Below, in pieces: positions 25,739-34,146 of a stretch of DNA of 50,865 bases (positions within the stretch are counted from its first letter, which is position 1; every line of letters starts with the position of its first letter). Location of the stretch: NCBI GenBank assembly GCA_031553675.1, contig JAVBLF010000070.1:1-50865 (forward strand), read 5' to 3'. The position numbers and the translations under genes were made by a program. This stretch comes from JAVBLF01 sp031553675. Its GTDB lineage: Bacteria; Bacillota; Clostridia; Christensenellales; CALWSW01. Under the pieces are notes generated by a model. That model worked only from the letters and a program-made list of their open reading frames with translations, was not told the origin of the DNA and made no database searches.

Positions 25739-25767
25739 AAAAAAAGTGGCCTCGAGGCCACTTTTTT
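25739..25767. terminator. Bidirectional terminator, lipoprotein / pyrE
   Basis: AAAGTGGCCTCGAGGCCACTTT palindrome with A-run before and T-run after; serves the plus gene ending 25728 and the minus pyr operon ending 25772. Confidence 0.92.
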
Positions 25768-25771
25768 GCTG

Positions 25772-26353
25772 CTACTTCAGGTTTCGGCTGCCCGGCTTGA
25801 CGGCTTTGCCGCCGTTTTTGCACATGGGACAGTCGGCGGGCTCGTAAGTCTCGAAGTCGAGGTCGATCACCGCGAAGAAGGGACACCCGAACGACGCGCT
25901 TCCCCGGCTGCGATCGACGATCGCGCCCACCGCGACGACTTCGCCGCCCGCTTCCCGCACCAGATCGATCACTTCTTTGACCGATCCGCCCGTCGTCACG
26001 ACGTCTTCGCAGATGACGACGCGTTCCCCGGGCTCGACGGCAAAACCCCGGCGCAAGGTCATCGCGCCCTCTTGCCGCTCGGCGAACATCGCGCGTACAC
26101 CCAACTGCTCGGCCATTTCGTAGGCCATCATGATGCCGCCGATCGCCGGACCGATCACGATGTCGGCGCCAATGCCCCGCGCGAGTATCTTTTCGGCCAG
26201 TTCGCCACAGAGTTGCTTGCTGTACGCGGGGTATTGGAAGAGCTGGGCACATTGCATGTAGTGGTCGGAGTGCTTGCCGCTCGTCAGCTCGAAATGTCCG
26301 TCGAGCATGACGTGGGCGGCCTTGAGCACTTTGATGATTTCGTCTCTCCGCAT
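25772..26353 (-). CDS. pyrE: Orotate phosphoribosyltransferase
   Basis: 193 residues. Joins orotate to PRPP to give OMP, fifth step of UMP synthesis. Seen: ELTSGKHSDHYMQCAQ, the flexible loop FAERQEGAMTLRRGF with catalytic Lys replaced by Arg/Gln context, and the PRPP motif VVICEDVVTTGGSVKE. A CPMC pair near the C-terminus is typical of the clostridial-type PyrE. AAAGGAGG is 5 bases before ATG 26353. Last gene of the pyr operon, 17 bases after pyrD. Confidence 0.96.
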   Translation of the reverse strand: MRRDEIIKVLKAAHVMLDGHFELTSGKHSDHYMQCAQLFQYPAYSKQLCGELAEKILARGIGADIVIGPAIGGIMMAYEMAEQLGVRAMFAERQEGAMTLRRGFAVEPGERVVICEDVVTTGGSVKEVIDLVREAGGEVVAVGAIVDRSRGSASFGCPFFAVIDLDFETYEPADCPMCKNGGKAVKPGSRNLK

Positions 26354-26370
26354 AGCTGCCTCCTTTACAG

Positions 26371-27282
26371 TCAGACTTGGAGCGCGCCGACCAGTTCGCG
26401 CAGATCGGCGACGCCCTGTTCGGCGAGAAAGGATTCGAGTTCTGCGAGGATGCGCGGGCCGGCCATGGGGTCGGCGATGCTGGCGGTGCCGACCATGACG
26501 GCCGACGCGCCCGCCAGCAGGAATTCGACGACGTCGCGCCCCGTCATGATGCCGCCCATGCCGATCAAAGGGATCGACACCGCCTTGGCAGCTTCGTAGA
26601 CCATGCGCAGCGCCACCGGCTTGATCGCCGGGCCGCTCAAACCGCCTGTCACCCGCGCGAGGATGGGCGTTCGCGCGACCGGGTCGATCGCCATGCCGGT
26701 CAGCGTGTTGATCAGCGACAGGGCGTCCGCGCCGCCGCGTTCCGCCGCGCGGGCGTTTTCGGCGATGTCGGCCACGTTGGGGGAAAGCTTGACGATCAAT
26801 GGCTGTTCGCACGCCGCTTTCACCGCCCGTGTCGTCGCCTCGACGCTCTCCGGAACGATGCCGAAGGCCATGCCGCCCGCCTTCACGTTGGGGCAGGAGA
26901 TGTTCAGCTCGATCAAGTCGATCGCCGTGCCGCGCAGCTTTGCAACGACGGCGGCCATGTCCTCGACCGTGTCGCCCGCGACGTTCGCGATCCGCGCGAT
27001 GTCGATCTGCGCGAGATGGGGCAACTCGTCCCGCAAAAAGGCGTCGATACCGGGGTTTTGCAGGCCGACGCTGTTCAGCATGCCCAACGGCGTTTCGGCG
27101 ATGCGCGGATTGGCGTTGCCTTCGCGCGGGTGCAGGGTCGTGCCCTTCAGCGACAGGCCCCCCCAGGTTTCGAGCGGGTAGAACTGCGCGAACTCGCGCC
27201 CAAAACCGCAAGTTCCTGAAGCGGCGATGAGCGGGTTTTTCAGCGGTACACCGCAGATCGTCGTCGAAAGATTCGGCTTCAA
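26371..27282 (-). CDS. pyrD: Dihydroorotate dehydrogenase B, catalytic subunit
   Basis: 303 residues. Oxidises dihydroorotate to orotate with FMN; class 1B, passing electrons to NAD+ through PyrK. Seen: IAASGTCGFGREFAQFYP, NISCPNVKAGGMAFG containing the active-site Cys, KLSPNVADI, and the FMN-phosphate motif GMGGIMTGRDVVEFLLAGAS. The start is TTG 27282, overlapping the pyrK stop as TTGA, with GGAGG 10 bases upstream; the open frame continues further but that would overlap pyrK extensively. Confidence 0.95.
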   Translation of the reverse strand: MKPNLSTTICGVPLKNPLIAASGTCGFGREFAQFYPLETWGGLSLKGTTLHPREGNANPRIAETPLGMLNSVGLQNPGIDAFLRDELPHLAQIDIARIANVAGDTVEDMAAVVAKLRGTAIDLIELNISCPNVKAGGMAFGIVPESVEATTRAVKAACEQPLIVKLSPNVADIAENARAAERGGADALSLINTLTGMAIDPVARTPILARVTGGLSGPAIKPVALRMVYEAAKAVSIPLIGMGGIMTGRDVVEFLLAGASAVMVGTASIADPMAGPRILAELESFLAEQGVADLRELVGALQV

Positions 27283-28061
27283 TCGAAGATCACCTCCCCG
27301 AGCGGGAATACAGGCCCGTCGGCACAGACCCGCTTGTGCGTCCAGCCTTCGGGCGTGTCGGCGGCGATCTTGCAGTTGCAGACCAGACAAGCGCCCGTTC
27401 CACAGCCCATGCGCGATTCGAGCGAGACCTGGCAGGGAAGATCGGCGGGCCACTTGCGCTTCATCGCGCGGAGCAGCGCCGTCGGCCCGCAAGCCATGAC
27501 GAGGTCGGGCCTCTCGCTTACGAGCGCCGTCAAGAGCCCGTCGAGCGCGTAACCCGCCACCCCCGCTGAGCCGTCGTCGGTATAGCGCTTCACCGTCCCC
27601 ATGCTTTCGTAGCGTGACAAGTCGATGATCTGTGCCGCCTCCGGAAAGCCGAAAAAGCAGGTGTAGTTCCGATCGGGCGCAGCTTGCATGACGCTGTAGA
27701 GCGGCGCGCACCCTAGCCCGCCCGCCAGCAGCCAGATCGTCTTGGCGTCGCCCGGGTCGAAGCCCTTTCCCAGCGGTCCCGTCGCGGCGATCGGCGTGCC
27801 GGGTTCCACCTTCGCGAGTATTTCCGTGCCTTGCCCGCAGACGAAATAGAGCAGCTCGATCAAGCCCGTGCGCCGATCGGCCATGTGTACGCTGATGGGG
27901 CGGCGCAGCAGCAAGTGGGGCGCGTTCGGCACGCGAAGCTGCAAAAACTGCCCGGGCGAAAAGGCGTCGAAAAAGCGATCGTCCTCACAGCGCAGCACCA
28001 TGCGCCAGGTTGAGGCGGCGATGGGGACGTTGTGCTCGACATGGAGCGTCATTTCGACCAT
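27279..28061 (-). CDS. pyrK: Dihydroorotate dehydrogenase B, electron-transfer subunit
   Basis: 260 residues. Ferredoxin-reductase-like partner of PyrD: FAD-binding barrel (LLLRRPISVHMADRRTG), NAD domain (LLAGGLGCAPLYSVMQ, VMACGPTALLRAMK), and a C-terminal [2Fe-2S] site with Cys in GCGTGACLVCNCK and KRVC. GGAGG stands 5 bases before ATG 28061; the pyrF stop is 1 base upstream. Couples orotate formation to NAD+, fitting an anaerobe. Confidence 0.95.
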   Translation of the reverse strand: MVEMTLHVEHNVPIAASTWRMVLRCEDDRFFDAFSPGQFLQLRVPNAPHLLLRRPISVHMADRRTGLIELLYFVCGQGTEILAKVEPGTPIAATGPLGKGFDPGDAKTIWLLAGGLGCAPLYSVMQAAPDRNYTCFFGFPEAAQIIDLSRYESMGTVKRYTDDGSAGVAGYALDGLLTALVSERPDLVMACGPTALLRAMKRKWPADLPCQVSLESRMGCGTGACLVCNCKIAADTPEGWTHKRVCADGPVFPLGEVIFD

Positions 28062-28062
28062 C

Positions 28063-28950
28063 TCAGCCTCCGATCCGCCCGCCGAGCACCGACAAAAGGT
28101 CGGCCTTCATGCGGAGCGCCTCTTCGCGAGCGGCGTCGGCGAAGTGCATACCCGGACGCTTTTGGTGGGCGCAGAGCAGGCTGCGCGAAGCGTTGACGAT
28201 CGCGCCGTGCCCCTTGCCGTCGAAGCAGGCGGCGAGGTCGGCGGCCGTGCCGCCCTGCGCGCCGTAGCCCGGCACGAGGAAGTAGGCGTGCGGCAACAAG
28301 CCCCGCAGCTTTGCGCCCTGTTCCGGGTAGGTCGCGCCGACGACCGCGCCGACCAAGCTGTATCCACGCGCGCCGATCGACGTCCGCCCCCAATCCGCAG
28401 CGCGTTGGGCCATGTGCTCGTAGATCGGCTTTCCGTCGCAGACGAGATCCTGCAGTTCCGCGCCGGAAGGGTTCGAGGTCTTGACAAGCACGAAAATCCC
28501 GCGTCCCGTCGCTTCGCACGCCTCGACAAAGGGCTGTACGCCGTCCGTGCCGAAGTAGGGATTGACGGTCAAGCAGTCCGCACCCAGCGGCGCGCCCTCC
28601 GTCAAAAACGCTTCGGCGTAGGCTTGTGCCGTCGCGCCGATGTCGCCGCGCTTGGCGTCGGTGATGACGAGCATCCCCGCGTCGGAAGCGTCGCGCACGG
28701 TCTGCGCATACAGTGCCATGCCGGGCAGTCCCAGCCTTTCGTAGTAGGCGATCTGGATCTTCACCGCCGGAACGAGGTCCGCGAGCGCGTCGATGAGCGC
28801 CTTGTTGAACGCGCCGATGGCTGCGCAACTTTCTTCCAGCGTATCACATTTTCCGGCGTTTGGCACGTATTCCAATCTCGTATCCAGCCCCAAAACGGAC
28901 GGATTTTGCCGCTGCTCGACGGCCTGAACCAAGCGATCTATTTGATGCAC
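28063..28950 (-). CDS. pyrF: Orotidine 5'-phosphate decarboxylase (group 2 length)
   Basis: 295 residues, the long form of OMP decarboxylase, which releases CO2 from OMP to form UMP. Motifs: SVLGLDTRLEYVP, VKIQIAYYERLG, and the catalytic VITDAKRGDIGATAQAYAEA (DxKxxD with lysine). GTG 28950 is favoured because GGAGG is 6 bases upstream; TTG 28965 would be an alternative. It follows a 90-base gap containing two hairpins after pyrC. Confidence 0.95.
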   Translation of the reverse strand: MHQIDRLVQAVEQRQNPSVLGLDTRLEYVPNAGKCDTLEESCAAIGAFNKALIDALADLVPAVKIQIAYYERLGLPGMALYAQTVRDASDAGMLVITDAKRGDIGATAQAYAEAFLTEGAPLGADCLTVNPYFGTDGVQPFVEACEATGRGIFVLVKTSNPSGAELQDLVCDGKPIYEHMAQRAADWGRTSIGARGYSLVGAVVGATYPEQGAKLRGLLPHAYFLVPGYGAQGGTAADLAACFDGKGHGAIVNASRSLLCAHQKRPGMHFADAAREEALRMKADLLSVLGGRIGG

Positions 28951-28987
28951 ATCGATCCTCCCCAATCAAGTCTCCAAAAATGGGATT

Positions 28988-29033
28988 CTCAAGGGGCGAG
29001 GCCCCTTGAGCGGGGTTTGGGGCAGCGCCCCAA
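28988..29033. repeat. Double hairpin between pyrC and pyrF
   Basis: Hairpin 1: CTCAAGGGGC (28988-28997) pairs exactly with 29001-29010 around GAG. Hairpin 2: TTGGGGC/GCCCCAA at 29017-29033. There is no T-run, so this is not a simple terminator. It resembles dispersed GC-rich intergenic hairpins of clostridial genomes and may stabilise or process the operon mRNA. Confidence 0.7.
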
Positions 29034-29039
29034 GAGACG

Positions 29040-30329
29040 TTAGATTTTCGCAACCCCTTCGACGATGGTCTGCTGGATTTTTCCGAAGTAAGGCCTTTCA
29101 AGGAAGGGCGAGTTTTTGCTCTTGGAGTGGAGGCCCGCGGCCGTGTACACGACGTCGGCGTCGGGCTTGGCGATGGTGAGGTCGGCGGGGGCACCTTCGG
29201 CGATCTCGGCGCCTTCGAGGCCGAGGATGCGGCGGGGCGCGGCGCTCATGCGGTCGACGAGTTGCTCGGGCGTGAGCTTGCCGGGCATGACGAGATGGGT
29301 GACGGCCAGCGAATAGGCCGTTTCGAGGCCGACGATGCCATTGAGCGCGATGTTGAACTCGACGCGCTTTTCGTCCTGGTGGTGGGGGGCGTGGTCGGTC
29401 GCGATGGCGTCGATTGTGCCGTCGGCCAGCGCTTCGATGATGGCGTCGCGGTCGCGTGCGCTGCGGAGGGGCGGGTTCATCTTCACGTTGGAATCGTAGC
29501 CCGAGAGTTCGACCCATTCGTCGGTGGCGGCGAAGTAGTGGGGCGCAGTTTCGCAGGTCACGCGCACGCCCCGCGCTTTGGCGGCGCGGATGAGCGCGAT
29601 GCTTTGCTCGGTCGAGACGTGACAGATGTGAATGCGCGTGCCATAGCTTTCGGCGATCAAGAGGTCGCGGGCGACCATGGCCGCTTCGGAGGCGGCGGGG
29701 ATGCCGGCCAATCCGAGCGTCACACTGTAGTAGCCTTCGTGCATGACGCCGCTACCGGCCAGTGCCTTGTCTTCGCAGTGCAGCATGAGGAGGGCGTCGA
29801 AGTTTTTGGCGTACTGGCAAGCGAGGCGCATGCGCTGCGGGTCGGCGACGGGCTTGCCGTCGTCCGAGAAGGCGACCGCACCCGCTTCGAGCAGGAGGCC
29901 CATCTCGCTCAGTTCTTCGCCCTTGAGCCCTTTTGTAATCGCAGCGACGGGGTAAACCTTGCAGTGGTCGGCGGCGCTCGCCTTTTCGCGGATGAAGCTC
30001 AGAAGGGCAGGGTTGTCGATCACGGGGTCGGTGTTGGGCATGCAGCAGACGGCTGTGTAACCGCCGTGGACGGCGGCCAGCGTGCCGGAGGCGATGTCTT
30101 CCTTGTATTCCTGGCCGGGCTCGCGCAGGTGGACGTGTAGGTCAAAGAAGCCGGGCATGACGTGGCAGCCCAGGGCGTCGACGATCTCGGCGCCTTCGAC
30201 GTCAGCGGCGGGCAGTTCGGGGGCAATGGCTTGGATGCGGCCGTTTTCGATCAGGATGTCGTGGCGTCCCTGCAAGGCCGCGCCGCTCGGGTTGACGATT
30301 GTGCCGTTTTGAATCCAAAGTTTGCTCAT
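29040..30329 (-). CDS. pyrC: Dihydroorotase, class I
   Basis: 429 residues. Cyclises carbamoyl-aspartate to dihydroorotate; zinc amidohydrolase. Seen: GFFDLHVHLREPGQEYKEDI (HxH metal site and substrate Arg), CCMPNTDPVIDN, HICHVSTEQS, CETAPHYF, and ATDHAPHHQDEK (metal/catalytic Asp). The usual class I length. ATG 30329 overlaps the pyrB stop as ATGA. Confidence 0.97.
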   Translation of the reverse strand: MSKLWIQNGTIVNPSGAALQGRHDILIENGRIQAIAPELPAADVEGAEIVDALGCHVMPGFFDLHVHLREPGQEYKEDIASGTLAAVHGGYTAVCCMPNTDPVIDNPALLSFIREKASAADHCKVYPVAAITKGLKGEELSEMGLLLEAGAVAFSDDGKPVADPQRMRLACQYAKNFDALLMLHCEDKALAGSGVMHEGYYSVTLGLAGIPAASEAAMVARDLLIAESYGTRIHICHVSTEQSIALIRAAKARGVRVTCETAPHYFAATDEWVELSGYDSNVKMNPPLRSARDRDAIIEALADGTIDAIATDHAPHHQDEKRVEFNIALNGIVGLETAYSLAVTHLVMPGKLTPEQLVDRMSAAPRRILGLEGAEIAEGAPADLTIAKPDADVVYTAAGLHSKSKNSPFLERPYFGKIQQTIVEGVAKI

Positions 30330-31249
30330 GCGCTGACCCTCCTCGTCAAGATGAACAGCAGTGCCATGCGCACCGCGACGCCGTTGGCGACCTGTTCGTC
30401 GATGGTGGATGCGGGGCTGTCGGCGACAGCCGATTCGATTTCAACGCCGCGGTTCATCGGGCCGGGGTGCATGACGATGGCGTCCTTGTCGGCCAGGGCG
30501 ATGATTTCGTCGTCGATGCCGAAGAAGCGGTTGTACTCGCGCACGGAAGGGAAGAGGCCGCTCTGTTGGCGTTCGCGCTGGATACGCAGACCCATCACGA
30601 CGTCGGCGCCTCGCACGGCTTCTTGGATGTTGTGGCAGACGCGCGCGCCGGCTTGCTCGAATTCCGGAGGGAGTAGGGTGGCGGGGGCACAGAAGGTGAC
30701 GTCGGCGCCCATGGTCTGGAGGCCCCAGAGGTTGGAGCGCGCGACGCGGCTGTGGAGCACGTCGCCGACGAGGGCGACTTTCAGGCCTTTCAACGCGCCT
30801 TTTTTCTCGCGCATGGTGAACATGTCGAGCAGGGCCTGGGTCGGGTGTTCGTTCATGCCGTCGCCCGCGTTGATGACCGAGCAGGGGACGTGCTTGGAGA
30901 GGAGGTGGGGCGCGCCGCTCATGGGGTGGCGGATGATGATGACGTCGGAGGCCATGCGCTCGAGGGTGCGGCCCGTGTCGATGAGGGTTTCGCCCTTGGC
31001 GACGCTCGACGCCGAGGCCGAGATATTCGAGGCGGACGCGCTCATGTACTTCGCGGCCATCTCGAAGGACATGCGCGTGCGCGTGGAGTTTTCGTAAAAG
31101 AGGGTGACGATGGATTTGCCGGTGAGGTGGGCGCTTTTTTTGCTGGGCGCGGTGAGGATGTGCTTCATCGAGGTGGCGACGTCGAGGATCTCGCTGATCT
31201 CGGTGGCACTGACGCCGCGCATGCCCAAAAGGTGTTTTCGTTGCTGCAC
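30326..31249 (-). CDS. pyrB: Aspartate carbamoyltransferase catalytic chain
   Basis: 307 residues. Condenses aspartate with carbamoyl phosphate. Motifs: FYENSTRTRMSFE (carbamoyl-phosphate site), KGETLIDTGRTLE, IIIRHPMSGA, INAGDGMNEHPTQALLD, and MHPGPMNRGVEI. GTG 31249 has AGGAGG 7 bases upstream. No regulatory chain pyrI is present, so feedback control probably rests on PyrR attenuation. Confidence 0.97.
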   Translation of the reverse strand: MQQRKHLLGMRGVSATEISEILDVATSMKHILTAPSKKSAHLTGKSIVTLFYENSTRTRMSFEMAAKYMSASASNISASASSVAKGETLIDTGRTLERMASDVIIIRHPMSGAPHLLSKHVPCSVINAGDGMNEHPTQALLDMFTMREKKGALKGLKVALVGDVLHSRVARSNLWGLQTMGADVTFCAPATLLPPEFEQAGARVCHNIQEAVRGADVVMGLRIQRERQQSGLFPSVREYNRFFGIDDEIIALADKDAIVMHPGPMNRGVEIESAVADSPASTIDEQVANGVAVRMALLFILTRRVSA

Positions 31250-31291
31250 TTGCTGCCTCCTGCTAACGTTTCATTGCAAAGATACGGGCGC

Positions 31292-31834
31292 TTATTCCAG
31301 GATCCAGATGCTGTCTTCGCCATCGATCTCGGTCACGCGGACGCCGATGAGCTCGCTTTTGCTGGTCGGGACGTTTTTGCCGACGTAGTCGGGGCGGATG
31401 GGGAGCTCCCGGTGGCCGCGGTCGATCATGGCGGCGAGCTGGATGCTTTTCGGGCGGCCGAGGTCGATCAGCGCGTCGATGGCGCTGCGCACCGTGCGGC
31501 CGGTGTAAATCACGTCGTCGACGAGCACGATCGTCTTGCCGCCGACGGCGAACGGAATGGACGTGTCGTTGACGATGGGATGCTCGGTCAGCTCGCTCAG
31601 GTCGTCGCGGTAGAGCGTGATGTCGAGATAGCCCAAGGGTAGTGCGACGCCCTCGGCTTCCTCGATGCCCTTGGCGATGCGCTGTGCCAACGGCACGCCG
31701 CGGCGCTGGATGCCGATCAGCACGACGTCGGCGAGGTCCTGGTTGCGCTCGATGATCTCGTGGCCGATGCGCGTGATGGCGCGTGCCATCGTCTTCTCGT
31801 CCATGATCTGCGCTTTTTCCTGCATTTGGTGCAT
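31292..31834 (-). CDS. pyrR: PyrR bifunctional pyrimidine attenuation regulator / UPRTase
   Basis: 180 residues. RNA-binding attenuator protein with a phosphoribosyltransferase fold. Seen: IGIQRRGVPLAQRIA, the PRPP loop TIVLVDDVIYTGRTVRSAID, and basic surface residues. ATG 31834 has GAGG 7 bases upstream; GTG 31837 is one codon earlier. First gene of the operon, 42 bases before pyrB, directly downstream of the leader that it should bind. Confidence 0.96.
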   Translation of the reverse strand: MHQMQEKAQIMDEKTMARAITRIGHEIIERNQDLADVVLIGIQRRGVPLAQRIAKGIEEAEGVALPLGYLDITLYRDDLSELTEHPIVNDTSIPFAVGGKTIVLVDDVIYTGRTVRSAIDALIDLGRPKSIQLAAMIDRGHRELPIRPDYVGKNVPTSKSELIGVRVTEIDGEDSIWILE

Positions 31835-31989
31835 CACTTTACCTCACTTGGCTGCAAGGGGTACGCGCTTTTTGAAAAAAGCTGCGCAAAAACTTTCATC
31901 TGGTCCATTTCGTGCGTCGCGGAGCGGCGCACGAAACGCTTGGCATCGCGGATACGCCCTGGATTTGTTCCCGGGTGGCCGCACATAAC
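31835..31989 (-). other. Remainder of the pyr leader
   Basis: Between the attenuator and pyrR. Holds a 9-bp perfect stem (31908-31916 with 31928-31936) and a weaker GCTTTTT/AAAAAGC hairpin near 31866-31884. No gene. Confidence 0.5.
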
Positions 31990-32082
31990 AAAAAACCTCC
32001 CGTGTGCGAGCATCGGAAGGGTAACCCAAAGGGCATTGCAATATGGGTTGCCTTTTCGACCTCGCAGTGCCGAATTAAAGGC
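31990..32082 (-). promoter_or_regulatory. PyrR-dependent transcription attenuator
   Basis: On the minus strand three mutually exclusive structures are visible. The PyrR-binding stem-loop has GCCTTT (32077-32082) paired with AAAGGC (32050-32055), enclosing CTGCGAGGTC, which keeps the CNGNGAGGY core of known PyrR sites. The antiterminator pairs TGCGAG (32061-32066) with 32005-32010 and GCAACCC (32044-32050) with 32021-32027. The terminator pairs CCTTCCG (32014-32020) with CGGGAGG (31996-32002) and is followed by six T. UMP-bound PyrR would free the terminator and reduce operon transcription. Confidence 0.85.
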
Positions 32083-32094
32083 GCGATTTTTTGT

Positions 32095-32124
32095 ATTGTA
32101 GCATGGAGTTTTGCGTGGCGTCAA
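32095..32124 (-). promoter_or_regulatory. pyr operon promoter
   Basis: TTGACG (32119-32124), 18 bases, TACAAT (32095-32100), placing the transcript start just before the attenuator. Confidence 0.8.
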
Positions 32125-32150
32125 GGGTTGTTTTCATGTCCTTTTCGTGA

Positions 32151-32180
32151 TTGCGTTGTGTTGTGAGGGGGTGATACAAT
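32151..32180 (+). promoter_or_regulatory. Promoter of the ACT-protein / butyrate-kinase unit
   Basis: TTGCGT (32151-32156), 18 bases, TACAAT (32175-32180) with an upstream TGA resembling an extended -10; divergent from the pyr promoter. Confidence 0.6.
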
Positions 32181-32248
32181 GATTCGGTAGGAATCTGTTT
32201 CGTTTCTCGCTATTGGGTGTCATTTCAATGCAACGGGGAGATGACAAT

Positions 32249-32758
32249 ATGACGGAAAAGCATCACATCATCAACATGCACGTCGACAATGAACCCGGCG
32301 TGCTGACCCGCGTGACCGGCCTGATCCGGCGCGAGGGTTGGAATATCATCGACCTGACCGTCGCCGAGACGGCCGACCCCAGCCGATCGCGCCTGACGGT
32401 GGGGGTGATGTGCGCGGTTGGCTTTTTGCCGCACGTACTCAACCGCCTCGGCAAGATGACCTGTGTGCGCGACATCGGCGTCTGCGCGCCCGAACAGTGC
32501 AGAGAACTGGGTGTCGTGTCGATCCACGACGCGAAAGAGGGCGATCGTGCCGCCATCGAATCGATCGCGTCGCGCTTTGGGGCGCGGCTCCTGCGCGACG
32601 GGGGCAGCGAAACCCGCTACGAACTGACGGGGCCGCTGGGAGAGGTCGATGCGTTTCTCGCGGCGCTCGGGTCCTATGGACGGGTGCGCGTCGCGCGATC
32701 GGGCGCGGTCGCCCTCGTGGAACGGGAAGGGAGTGACAGCCATGCCGAAGAAGGCTGA
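32249..32758 (+). CDS. IlvH-like ACT-domain protein (acetolactate synthase small-subunit type)
   Basis: 169 residues, the full length of acetolactate synthase regulatory subunits. N-terminal ACT domain (NMHVDNEPGVLTRVTGLIRR, GWNIIDLTVAETADPSRSRL) and C-terminal ALS_ss_C domain (RELGVVSIHDAKEGDRAAIE, ELTGPLGEVDAFLAAL, VARSGAVALVE). GGGGAG is 8 bases before ATG 32249. No catalytic ilvB gene is adjacent; instead its end overlaps the butyrate kinase gene by 17 bases. It may regulate an unlinked synthase or have been recruited as an amino-acid sensor (inference). Confidence 0.88.
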   Translation: MTEKHHIINMHVDNEPGVLTRVTGLIRREGWNIIDLTVAETADPSRSRLTVGVMCAVGFLPHVLNRLGKMTCVRDIGVCAPEQCRELGVVSIHDAKEGDRAAIESIASRFGARLLRDGGSETRYELTGPLGEVDAFLAALGSYGRVRVARSGAVALVEREGSDSHAEEG

Positions 32759-33839
32759 AGAATGGAAGGATTTCAGCATCCTGGCGATCAACCCCGGCTC
32801 GACGTCGACGAAGATCGGGCTGTTCGAAAATGACGAGCAGATCTGGGAAGAGGTTGTGCGCCACCCCTACGAAGAGATCGCCGCCTGCCGAAGCATGCCG
32901 GAGCAAAAGGTGATGCGCAGGGCGCACATCGAGCGCATTTTTCGGGAGCGGGGGGAAGACCTCGCTTCGTTGGATGCCATCGTCGGACGTGGCGGCATCG
33001 TGCAGCCGATCGATTCGGGGACCTATACGATCAACGAGCGCATGTATGAAGACCTGGTTGGATCGGCCGCGTCGCTGCACGCGTCGGCTCTTGGGGGCTT
33101 GATCGCGCGCGAGATGGCCGCTTCGCTGGGCATCCCCTGCTACGTCGTCGATCCGGTTGTCGTGGATGAACTCGACCAGAGTGCGCGTCTGGCTGGGCTT
33201 CCGGGGGTGGAAAGGCGCTGTGTCTTCCACGCGCTGAACCAAAAAGCCGTGGCTCGGCGCTGTGCCGAGTCGATGGGGATGAAGTACGAAGACGCGCGCT
33301 TCATCGTCGCGCACATGGGCGGTGGCATATCGGTCGGGGCCCACCGTTACGGGCGCGTGATCGACGTTAACGACGCACTGATCGGGGAAGGACCGTTTAC
33401 GCCCGAGCGCACGGGCTCACTTCCCGCCAACGCGATCATCGACCTGTGTTTCAGCGGGGAGTACACCAAAGAAGAGATGATCACGAAGCTCTCAAAGCAG
33501 GGTGGCATGCAGGCCTACTTGGGAACGAACGACATGCGCGTCTGTGAGCGCATGATCAAAGAGGGCGACGAATTCGCGGCGCTGGTGCTCGAATCGATGG
33601 GCTACCAGGTCTCGAAGGAAATCTGCTCGTTGCTCGCCGTGCTCGAAGGGCGGGTCGATGCCATCATTCTGACAGGTGGCCTGGCATATTCGACGCGCTT
33701 CACCGCCAGCATCAAGCAGAGGGTCGCGACGATCGCCCCCGTCAAGGTGTATCCGGGCGAAGACGAGCTCAAAGCACTCGCCGAGGGTGCGCTTCGGGTG
33801 CTGCGCGGACAGGAAAAAGCATTGGAGTACAACGTGTAA
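32742..33839 (+). CDS. buk: Butyrate kinase
   Basis: 365 residues; ASKHA acetokinase-family enzyme making ATP from butyryl phosphate (or a branched-chain analogue) in fermentation. Seen: ILAINPGSTSTKIGLFEND at the N-terminus (phosphate 1 motif), GRGGIVQPIDSGTYTIN, FIVAHMGGGISVGAHRYG, NDALIGEGPFTPERTG, IDAIILTGGLAYSTRF and the PGEDELKALAEGALRVL end. GGGAAGGGAG precedes ATG 32742, inside the upstream gene. No phosphotransbutyrylase gene is adjacent, and substrate could be isobutyrate or isovalerate, which the IlvH-like neighbour would fit. Confidence 0.95.
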   Translation: MPKKAEEWKDFSILAINPGSTSTKIGLFENDEQIWEEVVRHPYEEIAACRSMPEQKVMRRAHIERIFRERGEDLASLDAIVGRGGIVQPIDSGTYTINERMYEDLVGSAASLHASALGGLIAREMAASLGIPCYVVDPVVVDELDQSARLAGLPGVERRCVFHALNQKAVARRCAESMGMKYEDARFIVAHMGGGISVGAHRYGRVIDVNDALIGEGPFTPERTGSLPANAIIDLCFSGEYTKEEMITKLSKQGGMQAYLGTNDMRVCERMIKEGDEFAALVLESMGYQVSKEICSLLAVLEGRVDAIILTGGLAYSTRFTASIKQRVATIAPVKVYPGEDELKALAEGALRVLRGQEKALEYNV

Positions 33840-33860
33840 GGAGGCGAGAGCCTCTTCGAA

Positions 33861-33895
33861 AGCCCTCTTGCAAGGGATGCAAGGGGGCTTTTTTG
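33861..33895 (+). terminator. Terminator after buk
   Basis: AGCCCTCTTGC (33861-33871) pairs over 11 bases with 33879-33889 (one G-T) and is followed by TTTTTT. Confidence 0.92.
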
Positions 33896-33962
33896 TGTGG
33901 GCCGAAAGGGGGGACGGCAGGAGAAATGCAAATATGTGGGATGTTATTGCAATATCAGAGGC

Positions 33963-33992
33963 TTGACAAAGAGAGCGATTCGCCTATACAAT
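33963..33992 (+). promoter_or_regulatory. Promoter of the CotH-type gene
   Basis: TTGACA (33963-33968), 18 bases, TACAAT (33987-33992) in an AT-rich leader of about 150 bases; a TATACA two bases earlier is an alternative. The rest of 33840-34146 holds only the buk terminator. Confidence 0.7.
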
Positions 33993-34146
33993 ATATATGC
34001 TATCATTTGCCAAATATGGCTTAAATTAACTTATTCGATTATAGCAATTGACGACGAAATGGTGGTGAAAATGGAAACGAGAATGGATCTGGCATCGAGT
34101 GGTTTCGCAACGATCGAAAAAGTACCGGACTTCGAAAGGGTATGAC

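Noticed and set aside
27283..27711. Upstream extension of pyrD to 446 codons
   Set aside because: It would overlap pyrK for over 400 bases; TTG 27282 has GGAGG and gives the normal PyrD length.
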